DNA of 54,445 nucleotides from Hirsutella rhossiliensis. Lineage: Eukaryota > Ascomycota > Sordariomycetes > Hypocreales > Ophiocordycipitaceae. The notes beneath the pieces were generated by a model. It worked only from the letters and a program-made list of their open reading frames with translations, ran no database searches and was not told the DNA's origin. Each line of letters begins with the position of its first letter. The first letter of the stretch is position 1. The translations under genes were made by a program, and so were the position numbers. Below, piece after piece: positions 50,772 through 54,445 of the stretch. The stretch spans positions 1-54,445 of the forward strand of contig NW_025408701.1 of the NCBI RefSeq assembly GCF_020360975.1. The letters are read 5' to 3'.

Positions 50772-53164
50772 ATGGCGGACCCAAATTGCTCAAATATCAT
50801 AAAGGACTACCCCATTGCAAATGGCCTCGACGCTTTCCGTGCTTCGTTTAGTTCGATCTGCGAAGCCAGGCATGTCCCGCGAGGTCCAGACGCGCTAGAG
50901 CGTCTTGGTCAAGAAGGTACCTCCCCCGGCTTTTGTTTTCGCTGCAAGGTCTGTCTAACTGCCATATAGACCTCCAGAATATTGTTCTCGACCTTCTCTC
51001 TACGTTACAGATTCATCCAGCTGCTCGACTGCTCCGTTCTACCGGAGATGGTAAAACCCTCTTCGGCGATTTGTTGCAACTCAATTCCGCTGTCAACTCT
51101 GGCGAGTTCGACTTCGACCGTATCAAGCCGCTTGTTAAATCGGCCCTCGCCGACATTCCTGATGACATACTCATCTGGATTCATGTCTATCGTGCCGTCA
51201 CCGAATCTACCCCGCCTCCCCGACCTATATCTTCGTCTATCCAACAAACACCGTGGAGCCAGAATACAAGCGGCTTCGTGAACTCGTCGGAATTCCGCCA
51301 GAATGTGGACCCGATCCTCAAGTTGGAGCTCGAACGTCTCTATGTCGGACTTCCCAAGTTCCACCAAACCTTCTTTGCAGACGTGCCAGACCTAGACATG
51401 GTTTCTGAGGCCGTCTTCCGCAGGTGTATTGAAGGCGATAATCCACTCTTTAAAGAGGGATGGAGTGGATGGCCTGCAGGCGCCAGAGAAAACGACGTAC
51501 TGTCTTGGTTTGGCAGCTTAATCCCGAAGCTGGAAGCGTTCGCCAGCAATCACTCCGACTCCGGCGCCACGGCGAAAGCTGTTGGCACAGCCGAGGACAC
51601 CACTGCAGGGCTCCACAGGCAAACGCAGCCTTGATATCGGCTTTGTCAATAGCGACATCACGTACAAGCCTGACTCTGAGGATTCGAGATATCGTTGGTC
51701 TCACATCCTTGTTGCTGGCGAACTGAAAAGCAACCCGAAGGCCGACACATCATCAATTGCGTGGATTGATCTCGCAAGGTATGCGAGAGAGGTACTCGCC
51801 GCTCAAGACACCCGTCGCTTCGTCTTGGGCTTTACTCTCTGCGGATCTCATATGAGGTCTGGGAGTTCGACCGACTTGGGGAATCGCCTCCGAACAATTC
51901 GACATCAACAAGAAGGATGGTGGGTTACAGTTTGTGACCGCAATCCTCGGGTTTCTACGGATGAATGATGAGGTGCTTGGGTTTGACCCTACCATTGTCA
52001 TGTCCAACGGCGAACGGTATATTGAGATTGAACGTGATGGCCAAACAGCGCGTCTCATCATTGACAAGGTCATGAAGCGTTCCTCCTGCATTGTTGGTCG
52101 AGCAACAACGTGTTGGAAAGCCCATTGGGAAGAAGACCCTGGACGCCGCTCGTTATCAAGGACTCCTGGCAGTACACGGACCGAGACGAAGAGGTATACT
52201 TGTCCAAGAAGCGACTGAGAAAGGCGTCATCAATATTGCCCGATACTACCATCACGAGACCGTTCGCGTCCACGGTGCGGATGATGACGTCCAAAACAAT
52301 GTTCGAAAGGGATTGGACATCACCAAAGCCACGAATTATCGACCAGGACGTGCGATGTTGCCGGCGGCGAGCGCGTCCATTGTGTCGCGCAAACAGTTAA
52401 AGCGGCGCCGGCGTGAAGCGACCGTCCAGCGAAACTGACGCCGCTCTGCCGCCGAGCAAAAGATCCGTTTCAACATCTCCGGTCAAGGCAAGCGTCAAAG
52501 CCCTGTCAAACCGTGTACACCGGCGGGGCATTCTTCGTGACTATGGAAAAACGATATACAATGCAAGTTCACCCGTGGCGCTACTTGCAGCGCTGGAGGG
52601 CTGCATAAAAGGTCACCAATCCTTGTATAAAGCGGGCTTTCTTCATAGGACATCTCCATCAACAATCTCATGATCAATGAGGACGATGAAAACCCTCCCG
52701 AGAGTCCTGATCGACCTTGACCTCGCCATCAAAACTCAACGAGAAGGTGCTTCGGGAGCAAAAGGAAGGACGGTACAAGGGCATTCATGGCCATCGGAGC
52801 ACTGCTGGGCAACGAGCAGCACTCTTTCATGCACGATCTTGAATCATTCTTCTGGGTCCTGTTCTGGATATGCATTCACTATGACGGCCCGAATAAAGAT
52901 GTCGGATCAACTGAGTTTGACGATTGGAATTACCAGAACGACAAGCAGCTGGTTCGTTCCAAAAAGGGCGTAATTGATGACGAAGACGATTTTCTCAAAA
53001 CTGCGGAGGAAGTTTTCACACCATACTACCATCCGTTAGTTCCATGGGTTAATAGATTGAGGAGGAAGGTGTTTCCAAACGGTGAAAGGTGGAAGAAACC
53101 GGCGCCGGAGCTGTATCAAACAATGCGGGACATTCTTCGTGAAGCACAGAAGGATAGGGGGTGA
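50772..53164 (+). pseudogene. FunK1 fungal-type protein kinase (frameshifted)
   Basis: FunK1 proteins are a large fungal-only protein kinase family. Start at the ATG at 50772 (MADPNCSNIIKDYPIANG). Intron 50917-50969 (donor GTACCT, acceptor ATATAG) joins ...LGQE to DLQNIVLDLL. N-terminal part: VFRRCIEGDNPLFKEGWSGW. Then WSHILVAGELKSNP (about 51700) and RFVLGFTLCGSHMR. Kinase lobe: TPLVIKDSWQYTDRDEE, ARYYHHETVRVHG, LSNRVHRRGILRDYGKTIYN, the catalytic loop (HR, one base lost, DISINNLMI, about 52645-52675), LIDLDLAIKTQREGASGAKG (metal-binding loop), SFMHDLESFFWVLFWICIHY, and FTPYYHPLVPWVNRLRRKVF to the TGA at 53162-53164. At least six small indels, including a G missing in a G-run near 51881. Total length (about 780 codons) fits the family. 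Confidence 0.85.
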
Positions 53165-54445
53165 CAGGCACGTATCCTGGAGCCACAGACGAACGATAGA
53201 CATTTGTGCTCGCGATTGGCAAACAATGTCAACGACAGGTACTGGGTGGTGATCGGTGAGCTTAGCCTTCCTTAGTTACCTCAATTCCTGTTTATTATAT
53301 CACGCCCATAGCTCAACGATGGAAGAGGGCCAACGTCCTGTCTATTTTAAGGAGGGTTAACCATCCACCACTTTCTACTATTCATCCACCAACAAGGGAC
53401 GTATATGTGTGGCTGATCGCCGTAAGTGTACACCACCAATTTGTATGTATGCGCTCCCGACTTCCATCTCTGAGCGCATAAGCAAGGTTGGCTACCTGCA
53501 AATTCAGCTGATACTGTCCACTAGGGTCGACTCGGTGATGGAGGCTGGCTGCCGTGCGTCTTTTGGGGGGTGGGGGCCTTTGGCTGCGCGGGGTGGAGTG
53601 GAAGGTGCTTGCTCTTCCGCGAGTCGCCTCAGTGATGGATTGGTTGGCAGTTGCGAGTGTGCGGTATATTGGTATTGGGTTTCACGGCGGCGGGTTCGGT
53701 CTTCACCGCGCTGGCGGTCCGTATCGTGCAGACACGGAGGATCTCGTGGTGGGAACTCTGACAAGCTGAACGGTGCCGATGGGACCTCTCCGATTCGAGA
53801 TCCCCAAGGTTCGCCGAACCTCTTCGGGTGAGACCGTGACTGGGTGTTCTCGCGGCATTCTGTACGGGGATGGCCAGAGTGCGCAGCCCTCGAGCAGTGC
53901 GCAAACTGCCTCGGGCCACATTGCGCTGATGACCTAAATGCCCTGCCCGCCCCAAGCGCGTTCATGGCATTGTGGCGCCTGACGAAAGAGAGAGGGTCTG
54001 GTGAGGCAGGCGGGAGCTCAGCTCTTCGCGCAGCAGAAAGACAGAACGCAAACCACAACGTGCCCGAGCAGTCTTGTCAGAGCCCTGATTCGAGTCAGTT
54101 ACGTTCTTCAGGTCGCAGGCAGCTGGAGAGGATGGAAGCTCCGGCAGGCGCCACTCCAGACGAGCCGCTTCCTCACCCGCTTGCATTGTCGTGGCCACGA
54201 CGCCGCCGCACGCTAGCGATGACAACCAGTTCACCCTGTCGTCCCGTCGAAGAAACGACGCACTAGCCCTGTGACGCTGCCCTAATGCATCACCATCATC
54301 CCAACAATCGAAGCGACAGGAGGGCCTTGCGAGTCTTCAAACCAACGTGGGCAAGATCCCTCCGGCGCATGACCTGCGCTCGCGCTGGCTGATTCGGGCG
54401 ATACGACATTATCCTGCTGCAGGACCATGGACAGGACTTAAAGAC
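53165..54445. other. unassigned sequence at the right edge
   Basis: A GC-rich region with several overlapping long frames on both strands (for example 53504-54058 on minus) lacking recognisable motifs. A stretch at about 53814-53855 resembles 26752-26793, next to the helicase fragment, and could be a small relic of the same sequence. Confidence 0.4.

Noticed and set aside
37905..53164. Secondary-metabolite gene cluster
   Set aside because: Regulator-like and membrane proteins are present but no PKS, NRPS, terpene synthase or P450 was seen.
53504..54058. 184-codon minus-strand open frame at the right edge
   Set aside because: GC-rich, low-complexity composition, competing frames on the other strand, and no recognisable motif.
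8254..54445. A complete Starship element
   Set aside because: Only a captain-like fragment is visible; no matching direct repeats, no second border and no typical cargo set could be identified.

Overview
The window comes from a filamentous ascomycete (Pezizomycotina; a Eurotiomycete-like fungus is plausible but not proven). The evidence is short introns of about 45-55 bp with GTAAGT/GTGAGT donors, fungal-only protein families (FunK1 kinase, DUF3295, Zn2Cys6, MYND and bZIP proteins), a DUF3435 Starship-captain tyrosine recombinase, a GCR1_C-type Crypton recombinase, and fungal pogo, hAT, gypsy and copia elements. It is a transposon-dense accessory or subtelomere-like region, not a conserved gene block.

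Layout. 1-8067 is a nest on three levels: a pogo element (right part at 6153-8067) was split by a minus-strand Ty3/gypsy element (5' LTR 5981-6152), which was itself split by a short hAT element (1456-2890, perfect 8-bp target duplication) and by another pogo-like element at the left edge. 8254-10070 holds a broken DUF3435 (captain-type) recombinase gene whose 5' end is cut off by a complete Ty1/copia element (10077-14841). 15663-22963 is a large inverted repeat: two Crypton copies (A on +, B on -) head away from an 853-bp spacer carrying a Pif1/Helitron-helicase fragment and a long hairpin. 23.1-26.8 kb contains a bZIP-like gene, a MYND-finger gene and two further Pif1-like helicase fragments. 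26897-29204 is a complete pogo element with TA flanks. 29594-37904 is a hAT element interrupted by a complete chromodomain Ty3/gypsy element (30247-36018; 5-bp target duplication). The right end of this hAT lies inside a Zn2Cys6 gene.

From 37.9 kb onward the window is more gene-like: Zn2Cys6, C2H2, a cleanly spliced hypothetical gene (40930-41683), a DUF3295 protein, a seven-helix membrane protein, small hypotheticals, a C2H2 fragment, a conserved-looking hypothetical gene on the minus strand (49.6-50.5 kb) and a FunK1 fungal protein kinase (50772-53164).

Two themes cut across the window. First, both gypsy elements show the signature of self-primed reverse transcription: a 9-10 nt match between a site about 100 nt into the LTR and the primer-binding site just after it. 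Second, almost every gene is broken by one- or two-base indels, often in homopolymers, while the two Crypton arms differ almost only by such indels. This suggests that much of the apparent pseudogenisation is sequencing or assembly error. The most interesting part is the tyrosine-recombinase cluster: a captain fragment next to an inverted pair of Cryptons with unusual inverted-repeat termini.
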